From assembly GCA_937902995.1 (NCBI GenBank), contig CALEKY010000111.1, positions 1 through 28,932 of the forward strand: a DNA stretch of 28,932 nt, read 5' to 3'. The notes below the pieces were generated by a model. The model was not told the origin of the DNA. It did no database searches and saw only the letters and a program-made list of their open reading frames with translations. Below, one piece after another: positions 8,879 through 17,837 of this stretch. Both the position numbers and the translations under genes were made by a program. The DNA is from an uncultured Sinobacteraceae bacterium (GTDB lineage: Bacteria; Pseudomonadota; Gammaproteobacteria; Steroidobacterales; Steroidobacteraceae). The first letter of the stretch is position 1. The number at the start of each line of letters is the position of its first letter.

Positions 8879-10182
8879 GTTGCTTTCCTATCCATCATCC
8901 AGCGTCGCTTTTCGAGGATCGCATCGGCCCTGCGATCGAGCGCCTCGACCGCCTCATCGAGCGTTGCAGCGCCGAGCACGACACGCTCTTGCGCAACACG
9001 AATTTCCTGCGCGATGCGTTCCCATTCCGGCACACGCGGCGGCGAGCGTACGCGTTCGAGCTGCACGCGAAAGGCGCGCGCATACGGCGATCGCACGAGC
9101 TCAGGCGACTCCCACGTTCCGATACGCGGCGGCAGATCGCCCGTCATTTGATAGAAGCGACGTTGCGTTTCCGTGCTCGAGAGATATTCGATGAACTTCC
9201 ACGCCTGCTCCTTGCGCCGCGAGCTGCGGAAGATCACCAAACTCGATCCGCCTGCCGTGGAAATGCCTGGCCCGTCCGGACCCGGCATCGGTGCCGTCAT
9301 CCAATCGTCTTGCAAGTGCGCGGGTAGCCGCAGGAGAAACTCCGCGATGTTCCAGGGCCCCGAGAGGTAGTATGCGTAGAATCCCCGACCGAACTCGTCC
9401 CATACGTTCGAGATCTGCGTGTTCGACATGCGCGGTGCCCAGCCGCGGTCGAACATCTCGAGATAGAACGAAAAAGCGCGGCGGAAATCGTCGCTGCGGA
9501 AATTCCCGTACCGCCACCGATCGCGAAGCATCTCGCCGGGCTGTTGCAGAGCGAGCACGATGAGCTGGTCGTACTCGTTGACGGGCATCAGAATCGAGTA
9601 ACGCTCCGGCCCCACGACGTCCTTGATCGCGGCCATCGTCGCCCTCCATTCGTCCCACGTGGTCGGCGGCTCGGCGAATCCGGCCTCGCGCAACATGTCC
9701 GTGCGATAGAACAAGAGCCGCGTGTCGACATACCACGGCACTCCGACGAGCCGACCCTTCAGCCGATTCGAATCCAGAATGGCCGGAAAATAATCGTTCG
9801 TCGGAAAGCTCGACCCGGCAATGAAATTCTCGAGCGGCTCGAGCGCATTGAGCTCGTCGAATTCGGCCAGCCAGGTATTGCCGATCTGACACACGTCGGG
9901 CAGCGTCTCGCCCGCATAGGCCGTCAGCAGTTTCTCGTGTGCCGCAGTGAGCGGCATTTTCTGCACTTCGACGCGTATGTCCGGATGGCGCTGCATGAAA
10001 TCCCGCGCCAGATCGCCGGCCACCTCGCCTTCGCGACCGATCGCCCAGAACGTCAGAGCATCGTCACGCCGCGCACACCCCAACGTCGCGACCGCGGCAC
10101 TCGCCGCCAAACCGGCCAACGCGCCCCGTCGCGTGATGCCGTTGGCCGCGCGCACGTTTTTCTCGCTTGCCTCGACGCTCAC
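8875..10182 (-). CDS. Sugar-binding lipoprotein of the ABC importer (family 1 solute-binding protein)
   Basis: A protein of about 435 residues that would capture oligosaccharide in the periplasm for the adjacent permeases. The N-terminus carries a twin-arginine/lipoprotein signal: TRRGALAG, an alanine-rich core, then the lipobox ATLGC with the lipidated cysteine. The mature part has family hallmarks LTFWAIGREGEV, ETLPDVCQIGNTWLAEF, GRLVGVPWYVDTRLLFYRTD and a C-terminal SRRKEQAWKFIEYLSS. The GTG at 10180-10182 is chosen because the upstream gene stops at 10200, 18 bases earlier, and because longer starts would overlap it with a non-family sequence. The binding site cannot be matched to a particular sugar by eye; the operon suggests a glucan oligomer. 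Confidence 0.92.
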   Translation of the reverse strand: MSVEASEKNVRAANGITRRGALAGLAASAAVATLGCARRDDALTFWAIGREGEVAGDLARDFMQRHPDIRVEVQKMPLTAAHEKLLTAYAGETLPDVCQIGNTWLAEFDELNALEPLENFIAGSSFPTNDYFPAILDSNRLKGRLVGVPWYVDTRLLFYRTDMLREAGFAEPPTTWDEWRATMAAIKDVVGPERYSILMPVNEYDQLIVLALQQPGEMLRDRWRYGNFRSDDFRRAFSFYLEMFDRGWAPRMSNTQISNVWDEFGRGFYAYYLSGPWNIAEFLLRLPAHLQDDWMTAPMPGPDGPGISTAGGSSLVIFRSSRRKEQAWKFIEYLSSTETQRRFYQMTGDLPPRIGTWESPELVRSPYARAFRVQLERVRSPPRVPEWERIAQEIRVAQERVVLGAATLDEAVEALDRRADAILEKRRWMMDRKAT

Positions 10183-10199
10183 TTGCCTGATCCTGACAG

Positions 10200-11696
10200 T
10201 CAAGACGTGGATTGCGAGAGCCAGCCGCCTCTGAAGCCCGCGCGCTCGAGCCCGCGGCGGATGTACGGATTGCGTCGCATGATCTGCCAAATGAGCCCGC
10301 TACGATAATTCTCGATCATTGCGACGATCGGCCCTTGATCGATGCCGAGATAGTCGTTGGCCACCCAGCCGATGTTCTCGACGAGACGCCCGTGCTGCAG
10401 CGGCACGTCGCTGAACGTGAAGCTCGGATTGACCGAATCGAGAAATCCGTAACGCTGATACAGGTGCTCCCCGAAGCGAGCGCGGAACGCGCGAATCGTC
10501 GGAATCACGATCTCAGGTGCGAACGCGATCATGCCGATCGAAGCCGTCGGCGCGATCGTGCCGTCGTCGAGCACATGAATCGACGCCGTCGCCCGCGCCG
10601 CGTACGTGAAGAAGCCCCGCTCCTCGCCATTGAAGATCTTCACGACATCCGCCGGGCCGTCGCATGCCGTCAAGCCCCAGATCTCGCTGTCGTAGCCGCG
10701 CCAGCGCATCGGGTTCTGACGCGCGTACTCGCGATGTGCATACGCGGCGCGTCGACTGTTCTCGAAATAGTCGATGCCCTTCTCGCGCATGAACTCGTCC
10801 TGGATGCCGCGGAAATCGATCCAGATGTGAGAATACTGGTGGCCGAACAGCGGACCGAACGACAAGAACTCTTGCCCGCTGAAGCGCCCCCAATAGTTCT
10901 TGTATGTCGACGTCCACGCTTCCCACGCATCGACATCGACGGGAAAGGTCGGCGACGCCAGCGCGAGGATGTAGACGAGGATGGCCTCGTTGTAGCCCCG
11001 CCAATCGAACCGCAAGAATCCCGTTTCGGGGCGCCACCCGTGCGAAATGGCCGGCGGACGCGCCTGGGCCCACTGCCAATCGACGCGATGATAAATCCGA
11101 TCGGCAAGCTGTCGGATCTCGCGCTCCTGCCGCGTATCCCGATCGAAATACGTTTGAGCGAGCAGCACACCGCCCAACAACAACGCAGTGTCCACGGTCG
11201 ACAACTCGGATGTGTCGAAGCGATGTCCGGTGTCCATCTCGAGGAAGTGGTAATAGAAGCCTTTGTAGCCCGCCGTGCCCTTCTCTTCGGGTCCCTGAGG
11301 AAGACTGGCAAGAACGCGAAGCGTACGCAGCGTGCGGATGCGTGCTTGCGACCGCGAGACGAACCCTCGTTCGGCGCCTATCACGTAGGCCGTCAAGGCA
11401 AATCCGACTGCGGCGATACTTGCAAACGACGGCGTGGGATACCGATCGGGGATGAGCGCAGTCGTTCTGTGCGCCGTGTTCCAGAAGAAACGAAACGTGC
11501 GCCGCTGGAGGTTGTTGACGACCGGATCCGAATTGCGTTCGAGCGCGATCTGCACGTCCCGCGACCCTTCGACGATGACGCCTGGAACGTCGGATTCGTT
11601 CTCGGCAGCGAATATCCCGCGGGAGGCCAGCGTCAAGCTGCAGGCACCCATCCACTGCAGAAATTGGCGCTTCGAACGCGACTCATCCTTCATCAT
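10200..11696 (-). CDS. Exported PF10091/GH144-like glucanase
   Basis: A 498-residue exported protein with a Tat-like signal (SKRQFLQWMGACSLTL, cleavage near GIFA). The body matches my recollection of the PF10091 glycoamylase-like (alpha/alpha)6 barrel. Landmarks are LQRRTFRFFWNTAH, GFALTAYVIGAERGFVSR, YYHFLEMDTGHRF, SELSTVDTALLLGGVL, PLFGHQYSHIWIDFRGIQD and WGLTACDGP. Characterised PF10091 members include GH144 endo-beta-1,2-glucanases, and a related domain occurs in cyclic beta-1,2-glucan synthases. The enzyme could therefore cut beta-1,2-glucan outside the cytoplasm. Starts are ambiguous: GTG at 11702 and ATG at 11696 or 11693 all lie in frame, with a weak AAGAG just upstream; ATG 11696 is used. 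It is the first gene of the minus-strand operon with a binding protein and permeases. Family membership is strong; the exact linkage is inferred. Confidence 0.85.
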   Translation of the reverse strand: MMKDESRSKRQFLQWMGACSLTLASRGIFAAENESDVPGVIVEGSRDVQIALERNSDPVVNNLQRRTFRFFWNTAHRTTALIPDRYPTPSFASIAAVGFALTAYVIGAERGFVSRSQARIRTLRTLRVLASLPQGPEEKGTAGYKGFYYHFLEMDTGHRFDTSELSTVDTALLLGGVLLAQTYFDRDTRQEREIRQLADRIYHRVDWQWAQARPPAISHGWRPETGFLRFDWRGYNEAILVYILALASPTFPVDVDAWEAWTSTYKNYWGRFSGQEFLSFGPLFGHQYSHIWIDFRGIQDEFMREKGIDYFENSRRAAYAHREYARQNPMRWRGYDSEIWGLTACDGPADVVKIFNGEERGFFTYAARATASIHVLDDGTIAPTASIGMIAFAPEIVIPTIRAFRARFGEHLYQRYGFLDSVNPSFTFSDVPLQHGRLVENIGWVANDYLGIDQGPIVAMIENYRSGLIWQIMRRNPYIRRGLERAGFRGGWLSQSTS

Positions 11697-12555
11697 CACC
11701 ACTCTTGGAGTTGTCGATTCCTGTCTCGACGCAGTTCACAGCATTGTGAGCGGCCCTTCACGTGCGTGGAGCATGATAGTCGCTCGTTTCGGCAGCGTCG
11801 CGCGTCCGCGACGATCGAACCAGCGCTGCGCGTCCGATGGAATTCCCGCTCCAGTCACCTGGTCCACGCATGTAAAGTTTGCCGGTACTGTTGTACGCGA
11901 ACACCCTGCAACGGTCCCGAATTGCATCGAGTTCCGAGTCGTGCTCAACGTTGGAGGGAACCATGACTGCAACGATTGCTCTTTCTGTCGCGGCGAGCGC
12001 CTGACCTCGACCATGAGATCAGCGTTGCGAGGGTCTGGCTCGAAGACGCGCTCTGTCGTGCCACTGCTTTATCAACTGGGTCATGCAGAGATAAGGATTC
12101 CACCGCCACTGCGGCCGCTCCTCACGCATCCAGCCCGTGACGCTAGCCTCCGGCCACAGGCAAAGGGCCGGGGCCGGAATTCACGCGGCCGACAAAGCGC
12201 CAAATTTCGGTAAACACGTGCGCTCGCTAGCCGATCCTTGGTTGATCAACATCGCCCCGAACATGCCAGAATTGCGCTTCGATTCTGGCGGATAGCTCTA
12301 CTGGGACGGAGAACGGCCGCCAGGATGCCCTCGCTGTTCGCCGCACATTGCGCCAAAATGCGAGGCAACGCATAGCGTGTGCTCAGAACTCTCTTAAGAA
12401 CATCGGCGACAGCGCTCGCCTTCTCATGGATCGAGAGTCACAGGACCTGAAGCCATGTGGGACTGCGTTTCGCAGGCATGTGCGGCTTCGGGGCAACTAT
12501 TCGTTCGATCGCGGTGCTCGGGGCCGATTCGACCAACAGCGAGTAATCGACACAG
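11697..12555. other. Long divergent non-coding region
   Basis: About 860 bases separate the first gene of the glucan operon from the histidine kinase gene. No open frame here looks like a protein. A perfect 10-bp palindrome GTTGATCAAC lies at 12241-12250. The promoters of both divergent units should be here, but I cannot pick out a convincing one. The length is unusual compared with the tight spacing elsewhere and could hold a decayed gene. Confidence 0.5.
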
Positions 12556-14982
12556 ATGCGCGATGATGTTCAAGGCCAAGCCTCCGATGTCCCGATGGGA
12601 TCGGGGACCTCGAGCAAGGAAATGTCCCGCGATGACGTCGGGACATCGGGCCGCTCGCGCCAGGCATCGAACGACGATCTGCTGAACCTGCTTCGCTGCA
12701 CGGAAATCGCTGCAATATTTCTCGACGAGTCCGGGGCCGTTCGAAACTTCACGCCTGCGGCCACTCGTTTGTACAACCTGCTCGAGAGCGATATCGGGCG
12801 GCCACTGACGCACATCGCTCACAACCTAGTCGCAATGCCTCTGTTGCCCTCCGCGAGAGAGCTGGCTTTCGCAGACGGTCCGCTCGAGACGGAAGTCTCG
12901 GATGAACGGCGAACCTTCCTTCGACGCGTCACGCCATATCGGACCGTGGATGGCACATCGAAGGGCGCGATCGTGACCTTCATCGATATCACTGAACGCA
13001 AGCTCGTCGAACGCAGACTCGCAACCAAGGACGCGGTCACTCGAGCGCTCGCGGAAAGTGCAGCGCTGGAGGTCGCCGCTCCGGCAATCCTGGAAGCAAT
13101 CTGCGACCACTGGAACTGGCAGGCCGGGATCCTGTGGCTCGCCAACGAAACGCCACCGGAGTTTCGCTGCCTGCAGGTTCATTGTGCCCCCAAATCCAGA
13201 GCACCCACTCTGGCTGCATGGTGCGGCACTACCACGCTCAGCGCCGGCGATGACCTTGTGAACGCGGTGTGGAAGACCGGGGAGCCGGCATGGGTATCCA
13301 ATTTGGAAACGTGGCTATCCGAACGTCCAGGCAAACTTTCGTCGGTGTCCAACGACTCTGGCGGACGACAAACGGGACCAGAGGCCATCGCCGTCCACGA
13401 CGGCCTACGTAGCGTCTTCGCTTTCCCCATCGTCCTCGGTAGCCGTCGGCTTGGCGTCTTCGAGTTCTTCGCCGATCGCGAGCGACCCACCGAGCCGATG
13501 TTGTTCAAGATGTCGAGCTCGATCGGTAGCCAGGTCGGCCAATTCATCGAGCGACGCAATGCCGAGCGTGCGCTTCAGCGCAGCCACGATACTTTTCTCA
13601 ATCTGATCCAGAACGCGCCGTTCGGCATTCTGCTCGTCGACGCCTCGCTCACTGTGACGCGCGCGAGCGCCGGCGCCGAAAGACTCTTCAGCGGTGGCAG
13701 ACCGTTGGTCGGTCGCCGGTTGGACGACCTCCTCCGATCTGTCTGGTGCGAGCCGTTCGCCGAGGAGTTGAACCGCGAATTTCGGAACACGCTCCGCAGC
13801 GGCGATCGATTCCATCGCTCCTGCGTCAAGCAGCGACGCGCCGACACCGGACGCGACGAGGCTTACGACTGGCAGCTCGAACGCATTGCGATGCCCGACG
13901 GCAACCTAGGGGTGGTTTGTTATTTCTACGACATGACGGAGTACCTGCGAACGCAAGAAGCGCTGCGGGAAAGCGAGCAGCGCTACCGTGCCGTCGTCGA
14001 GAGCCAGACCGAGATGGTGTGTCGATTTCGCACCGAAGGCACGATTCTGTTCGCCAACGAAGCGTATGCGCGCGCTATCGGCAAACGTGCCGCCGATCTC
14101 GTTGACCTGGACTTCTGGACCATCATCGCGCCGGAAGATCGCCCCCACGTCGAGGACCTCCTTAGGCGATTGAGCCCGACCAACCCCGAAGTCCGCATCG
14201 AGAACCGCGTGTTGACGACGGACGGAGTTCGATGGTTTCTCTGGACGAATCGCGGGCTGGAATTCGACGAACAGGGTCGCTGCATCGAAGCACAATCGAC
14301 TGGCATCGACATCACTGATCGTAAGGCGGCCGAGAGTCAACGCCAATTGCTGATCGACGAACTGAATCATCGCGTGAAGAACACGCTCGCAGTCGTTCAA
14401 GGCATCGCACAGCAGACCTTCACCCGCGACGCTTCACCGATCGAAGCGCGCAATGCATTCTACGGCCGGCTCGCCGCACTTGGCGCCGCACACGGCTTGC
14501 TCAGCCAGCAGAATTGGGAACGAGTGGATCTCAACAACCTGGTCCGCAATGCAATCGAGGCGTCGGGCGCCGCGAAAGATCGTGTCACGGTCAATGGAAC
14601 GTCCGTGCTGCTCGCCCGTCGCCATGCGCTTGCGATCGCCCTCTCCCTACATGAGTTGACGACGAATGCACTGAAGCATGGCGCACTGTCCAACAACGCA
14701 GGAAAACTCCAGGTCTCCTGGAGCGTCGACAATCATCCCGAACCCACCTTGCATTTCGACTGGCGCGAATGCGACGGCCCTGCCGTACAACCTCCGACAC
14801 GGCGCGGGTTCGGGCTACTGATGATCGAGCGCGCGCTCGCAAGCGAGCCCGGCTGTCGCGCACGTGTCGACTTTGGCCCCGCGGTTTTCAGTGTTCGATC
14901 GAGCTATTGCTGCATCCGCCGCGCGCCGGGAGCGCATCGTGAGCTCGCTCCGAGGCAAACGAATTCTCGTCGTCGAAGATGA
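12556..14982 (+). CDS. PAS-GAF-PAS-PAS HWE-family sensor histidine kinase, probably frameshifted at the 3' end
   Basis: An 808-residue sensor kinase without visible membrane helices, so probably cytoplasmic. Its order is a CheB/CheR-type PAS (about 45-155, RNFTPAATRLYNL), GAF (about 165-340), PAS (about 345-460), PAS with PAC (about 470-592) and an HWE/HisKA_2 kinase. The phosphoacceptor is His605 in ELNHRVKNTLAVVQG, the N-box is LHELTTNALKHGAL and the W-x-E signature is DWRE. The normal family C-terminus is lost after DFGP: the written frame runs on to 14982 with a basic, unrelated tail. The -1 frame from 14883 instead reads GFQCSIELLLHPPR, a typical kinase ending, and stops at 14940-14942. 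The stop then overlaps the receiver start as GTGA. A one-base deletion near 14878-14884 explains this. The protein may still work, since only the last strand is affected. No strong ribosome-binding site decides the start. Confidence 0.88.
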   Translation: MRDDVQGQASDVPMGSGTSSKEMSRDDVGTSGRSRQASNDDLLNLLRCTEIAAIFLDESGAVRNFTPAATRLYNLLESDIGRPLTHIAHNLVAMPLLPSARELAFADGPLETEVSDERRTFLRRVTPYRTVDGTSKGAIVTFIDITERKLVERRLATKDAVTRALAESAALEVAAPAILEAICDHWNWQAGILWLANETPPEFRCLQVHCAPKSRAPTLAAWCGTTTLSAGDDLVNAVWKTGEPAWVSNLETWLSERPGKLSSVSNDSGGRQTGPEAIAVHDGLRSVFAFPIVLGSRRLGVFEFFADRERPTEPMLFKMSSSIGSQVGQFIERRNAERALQRSHDTFLNLIQNAPFGILLVDASLTVTRASAGAERLFSGGRPLVGRRLDDLLRSVWCEPFAEELNREFRNTLRSGDRFHRSCVKQRRADTGRDEAYDWQLERIAMPDGNLGVVCYFYDMTEYLRTQEALRESEQRYRAVVESQTEMVCRFRTEGTILFANEAYARAIGKRAADLVDLDFWTIIAPEDRPHVEDLLRRLSPTNPEVRIENRVLTTDGVRWFLWTNRGLEFDEQGRCIEAQSTGIDITDRKAAESQRQLLIDELNHRVKNTLAVVQGIAQQTFTRDASPIEARNAFYGRLAALGAAHGLLSQQNWERVDLNNLVRNAIEASGAAKDRVTVNGTSVLLARRHALAIALSLHELTTNALKHGALSNNAGKLQVSWSVDNHPEPTLHFDWRECDGPAVQPPTRRGFGLLMIERALASEPGCRARVDFGPAVFSVRSSYCCIRRAPGAHRELAPRQTNSRRRR

Positions 14983-15325
14983 GTTCTTCATCGCAACGAC
15001 AACCTGCGCGATGCTCGAGGAGCTCGGAGCACGAGTGGTCGGCCCTGCTCTCGCCGTGTCCGAAGCGCTCGAGCTCGCTGAGTCGCAGGAAATCGACCTC
15101 GCGCTGCTCGACATCAACCTTCATGGACAGAGCAGCCTCGGGATCGCCGATATGCTCGCCGATCGCGGCATCCCTGTCGTCTTCGCAACCGGCTACAGTC
15201 ACGGCCAAGACAGAGACTCCGCCGGCCGCTACATGCTCGCCAAGCCGTTCACACAAGACAAACTCGCGGCCCTGCTCACGCGCGCTCTGACGGAATCGAA
15301 TCGCGCAAACGCGCACGCCGGATGA
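14939..15325 (+). CDS. Stand-alone receiver (single-domain response regulator)
   Basis: A 128-residue receiver domain with no output domain. The fold starts with RILVVEDEFFIA, carrying the acidic pair. The phosphoacceptor is Asp58 in LLDINL, Thr is in VVFATGYS, and Lys102 is in LAKPFTQDKL. The GTG at 14939 is chosen because it gives a standard domain start and overlaps the predicted original stop of the kinase gene (14940-14942); an in-frame GTG at 14864 adds 25 unlikely residues. It is probably phosphorylated by the adjacent HWE kinase and passes the signal through protein contact, as such receivers do elsewhere. The target is unknown; the divergent glucan operon is the nearest candidate, without proof. 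Confidence 0.9.
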   Translation: MSSLRGKRILVVEDEFFIATTTCAMLEELGARVVGPALAVSEALELAESQEIDLALLDINLHGQSSLGIADMLADRGIPVVFATGYSHGQDRDSAGRYMLAKPFTQDKLAALLTRALTESNRANAHAG

Positions 15326-15642
15326 CAATCACCTGCGGAAGATCGAATCGTCGCCCGCTCCGACACCAGCGGACACGCTTATTCTCGAGCCCGTCACGGA
15401 TCCCCGCTTCCGCGCGCTCATTCAGGACGTTACGTTACCGCATGCCGCAGTAGCCAAGCTTTCGGACCGCCCGCCCGCGTAACGAGCAACGTCGAAATAT
15501 TTGTCGACGCGAAAACAAATTCTCGGCGCGCGCCGCTGAAGAACCGCCAAGATTCGCGACAACGATTACGCCAGATCGCTATTCTTCGCCCGCACAGAGT
15601 GCCGCGCTTGCAGCGCTCACACAATAACGATCGGGGGTTGGC
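15326..15642. other. Non-coding gap between receiver and lipoprotein hydrolase genes
   Basis: About 317 bases without a convincing gene. The region becomes A+T-richer around 15,480-15,520 and may hold the promoter of the following lipoprotein gene. The G-rich stretch CGGGGG about five bases before 15643 may act as its ribosome-binding site. I see no terminator with a T tract after the receiver gene. Confidence 0.4.
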
Positions 15643-16692
15643 ATGAATCGTCATCTATTCGCAGCTTCGGTTTTGACAGCCTTGCTCTCCGCGTGTGCGT
15701 CTGCACCGCCAAAACAAATCGCAGGTGTGCAATGCGAATCGCCGCCTCCCCTACATTGCCCCGACACGAATTGTCCTGCCGAGCTCATTGCGAACCTCGG
15801 GAATGCGGTGGATCCGAAAACGGGACGGAAGTTCTTCCTCGATTATCCGTGCGATCTCAAACCCGGCGAGAAAGTCACGTTCGTTCTCAACCTCCACGGT
15901 GGTGGATCCATCGGTAACTGGCAGCGCCACTATTTCCCGATCATGGATCTCAAAGAGAAGTACCGGCTCGTCGTTGCAACGCCGAGCGGAATCATTCGCG
16001 CGTGGACGCCCGAGAACGATGACGCCCACCTACGCAATATCGTGGAATACGTGTACGAGCAGTTCGGCGCCGAAAACATCGAGGCATTCTGGCTAGCGGG
16101 CCATTCGCAAGGAGGACAAACGTCGAATCGCCTCATCAACCAAGGTTTCTTCCGCGATCGATTGACCGGCTGGGTGAGTCTCTCAGGCGGACGCTTGGGC
16201 TCGAAGCGCGAGGACATTCGTGCCCCCATTCCTCGCAACCCGGGTGCTGACTTGCCCGCATCGGCCAGGCCGGCCGGCGGGTCCGCACCTGGCAGCAGTG
16301 CGCCGCTGCGCCTCGTTGCGGATGCATCGATCCTTCCGGATTTTCCTTTCTCTCACATCTACACCGCCGGTGAGCACGAGTACACGGAAGCGGGTCCGCC
16401 CAAGGAATCGAAGTGGGCGCAAAAACTCGGGTGCGGTCCGCAAACCCGCCTACCCGACATCGTCGATACGAAACCTGGATACGTCTACGACTCTCGCCCG
16501 CAGCAGAATCCGAACAAGATCTGGGGCTTGAAGCCGCGGCCCGGCAGCGCGCAGGTTTACGTCTATCCGAACTGCAAGGACGGGCACGTCGTCGCCGATA
16601 TCGTGCGTGTGGATAAGGGCCACACCGAAGGGCTCGAGCCGAACGTGACCGAAGAGATCGTCAAACTGATGCTGTCGGCGCGCAGGCGGTAG
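15643..16692 (+). CDS. Lipoprotein alpha/beta hydrolase (polyhydroxybutyrate-depolymerase/esterase-like)
   Basis: A 349-residue envelope lipoprotein. The N-terminus (MNRHLFAASVLTALLSAC) ends in the lipobox LSAC, so the mature protein starts at Cys18. An alpha/beta-hydrolase fold follows: the oxyanion-hole motif LNLHGGG, the nucleophile elbow GHSQGG with Ser155, and a candidate histidine in VDKGHTEGLEP near the C-terminus. A proline/glycine/alanine-rich insertion lies at about residues 200-225. Several cysteines near residues 27-70 could form disulfides. The layout resembles esterases of the PHB-depolymerase group, but the substrate is not evident. It is transcribed alone and followed by a strong hairpin. 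Confidence 0.82.
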   Translation: MNRHLFAASVLTALLSACASAPPKQIAGVQCESPPPLHCPDTNCPAELIANLGNAVDPKTGRKFFLDYPCDLKPGEKVTFVLNLHGGGSIGNWQRHYFPIMDLKEKYRLVVATPSGIIRAWTPENDDAHLRNIVEYVYEQFGAENIEAFWLAGHSQGGQTSNRLINQGFFRDRLTGWVSLSGGRLGSKREDIRAPIPRNPGADLPASARPAGGSAPGSSAPLRLVADASILPDFPFSHIYTAGEHEYTEAGPPKESKWAQKLGCGPQTRLPDIVDTKPGYVYDSRPQQNPNKIWGLKPRPGSAQVYVYPNCKDGHVVADIVRVDKGHTEGLEPNVTEEIVKLMLSARRR

Positions 16693-16701
16693 TGAAGCTT
16701 T

Positions 16702-16732
16702 GGACACCCACTCAGCGAACGAGTGGGTGTCC
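16702..16732 (+). terminator. Perfect 12-bp hairpin after the lipoprotein hydrolase gene
   Basis: GGACACCCACTC (16702-16713) and GAGTGGGTGTCC (16721-16732) are perfect inverted repeats around a 7-base loop, starting 10 bases after the TAG stop. There is no T run after it, so it may be a weak intrinsic terminator or an RNA-stabilising hairpin. Confidence 0.65.
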
Positions 16733-16820
16733 AGGCAGTTCATTCCTCGAAGCGATCGCCTCGGGTCCTGAGCATCGGCATACACTCGGCGCACCCGGGT
16801 CATTGCACGCGAGGCACAAT

Positions 16821-17210
16821 ATGGAGCGGTTCACTGGCGGTTGCTTGTGCGGGAGCGTGCGTCTCGAGGCGCGCGGCCGTCCGTACCGAGTTGGAATTTG
16901 TCATTGTCTCGATTGCCGCAAGCATCACGGCGCGGTCTTCCACGCCTCCGCAATTTTTCCCGAGACTGCAGTCACTGTCGCGGGAGAAACATGCGACTAC
17001 GCAGGACGGCACTTCTGCCCTCGGTGCGGCTCGTCGGTCTTCTCTCGCACCGACGACGAGATCGAAGTGAACCTGGGATCGCTCGATGAACCCGATCGAT
17101 TCACGCCCACGTATGAGCTTTGGACGATCCGCCGCGAATCGTGGCTGCCGGTATTTCCGCAGATGAAGCGCTATGAGCGCGATCGCGAGTCATCTGGGCG
17201 CTTCGAATGA
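16821..17210 (+). CDS. GFA-family zinc protein (glutathione-dependent formaldehyde-activating enzyme-like)
   Basis: A 129-residue cytosolic protein of the GFA/CENP-V fold. Zinc-binding cysteines appear in GGCLCGSVR, ICHCLDCRKHHGA and FCPRCGS. VNLGSLDEPDRFTPTYELW is a typical later segment of the family. The ATG at 16821 gives the standard MERFTGGCLCG start; the open frame to 16692 includes the hairpin and is not coding. Members are often annotated as formaldehyde-activating, but most have no proven activity, so the role is left open. Confidence 0.9.
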   Translation: MERFTGGCLCGSVRLEARGRPYRVGICHCLDCRKHHGAVFHASAIFPETAVTVAGETCDYAGRHFCPRCGSSVFSRTDDEIEVNLGSLDEPDRFTPTYELWTIRRESWLPVFPQMKRYERDRESSGRFE

Positions 17211-17269
17211 TAGCGTGCTCATTCAGCGGCAGATTCGAGTGCTCCCCTCAGCGGAACGAAACGTCTTTC

Positions 17270-17707
17270 TCAGCCGTCCGATTGTTCGAGCGCGCGCGAC
17301 ACAAAGAACGCCGTCGGCCAGCCTACGACCAAGATGTGAACGATCGCCGCGATGTGTATCTCTCCTAGCGGATAGATACTGCGCGCGACGCCCGAGAGCG
17401 GCAGGATCACGTAATTCATCGCGACGAGGAAAGCGACGCCGTAGAGAATGCCCAACACAGTCCATTGCCTCGGAACCCACTTCACGCGGCTGACAACGAC
17501 GTACAACAGCGCTGCCGCTACGAAACAAATCAGAAAATGCGATGCGACGCCGACCGCAACCATGCCCACACCGCCTTCAAGTGCAGGCGCACCGAACCAG
17601 CCGCTAGCGACGAACTTCCACGGCTGCATCCATGAGTTGCCTGCGATGACGCTGCGAGCCGTGGGATAGATGAAATCGGCCAGTCCCGCGAAAAACCCGC
17701 CGAACAA
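17270..17707 (-). CDS. Small integral membrane protein, unknown function
   Basis: About 145 residues with roughly four hydrophobic segments: LFGGFFAGLADFIYP, GGVGMVAVGVASHFLICFVA, WTVLGILYGVAFLVAMNYVI and IAAIVHILVVGWPTAFFVSR. I do not recognise a characterised family, although the pattern resembles small DUF-type membrane proteins of Pseudomonadota. The start is uncertain: there is no ATG before the first helix. The TTG at 17705-17707 fits best by position but lacks a good ribosome-binding site, and the longer frame to 17917 reads as non-coding. A damaged 5' end is possible. Confidence 0.65.
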   Translation of the reverse strand: MFGGFFAGLADFIYPTARSVIAGNSWMQPWKFVASGWFGAPALEGGVGMVAVGVASHFLICFVAAALLYVVVSRVKWVPRQWTVLGILYGVAFLVAMNYVILPLSGVARSIYPLGEIHIAAIVHILVVGWPTAFFVSRALEQSDG

Positions 17708-17837
17708 AATATTTTGAAGGACAAGATTAGGACCGCGTCGAGCGTTCAATGCGGACCGCCCCGCTTGAACACAGTATGCCCAGTCAGCTGGCAACCTGAG
17801 CCCCGTGTACGCAGGGCCCAGGTTGTAGAGGCAGGAG

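Noticed and set aside
10212..11966. 584-codon plus-strand frame opposite the GH144-like gene
   Set aside because: Arg/His-rich antisense shadow; the minus strand gives a coherent exported enzyme.
12270..12380. Short zinc-ribbon-like translation (CPRC...KC) resembling a transposase N-terminus
   Set aside because: Only about 30 codons, with a stop just upstream and no remaining transposase sequence or inverted repeats; too weak to call an insertion-sequence remnant.
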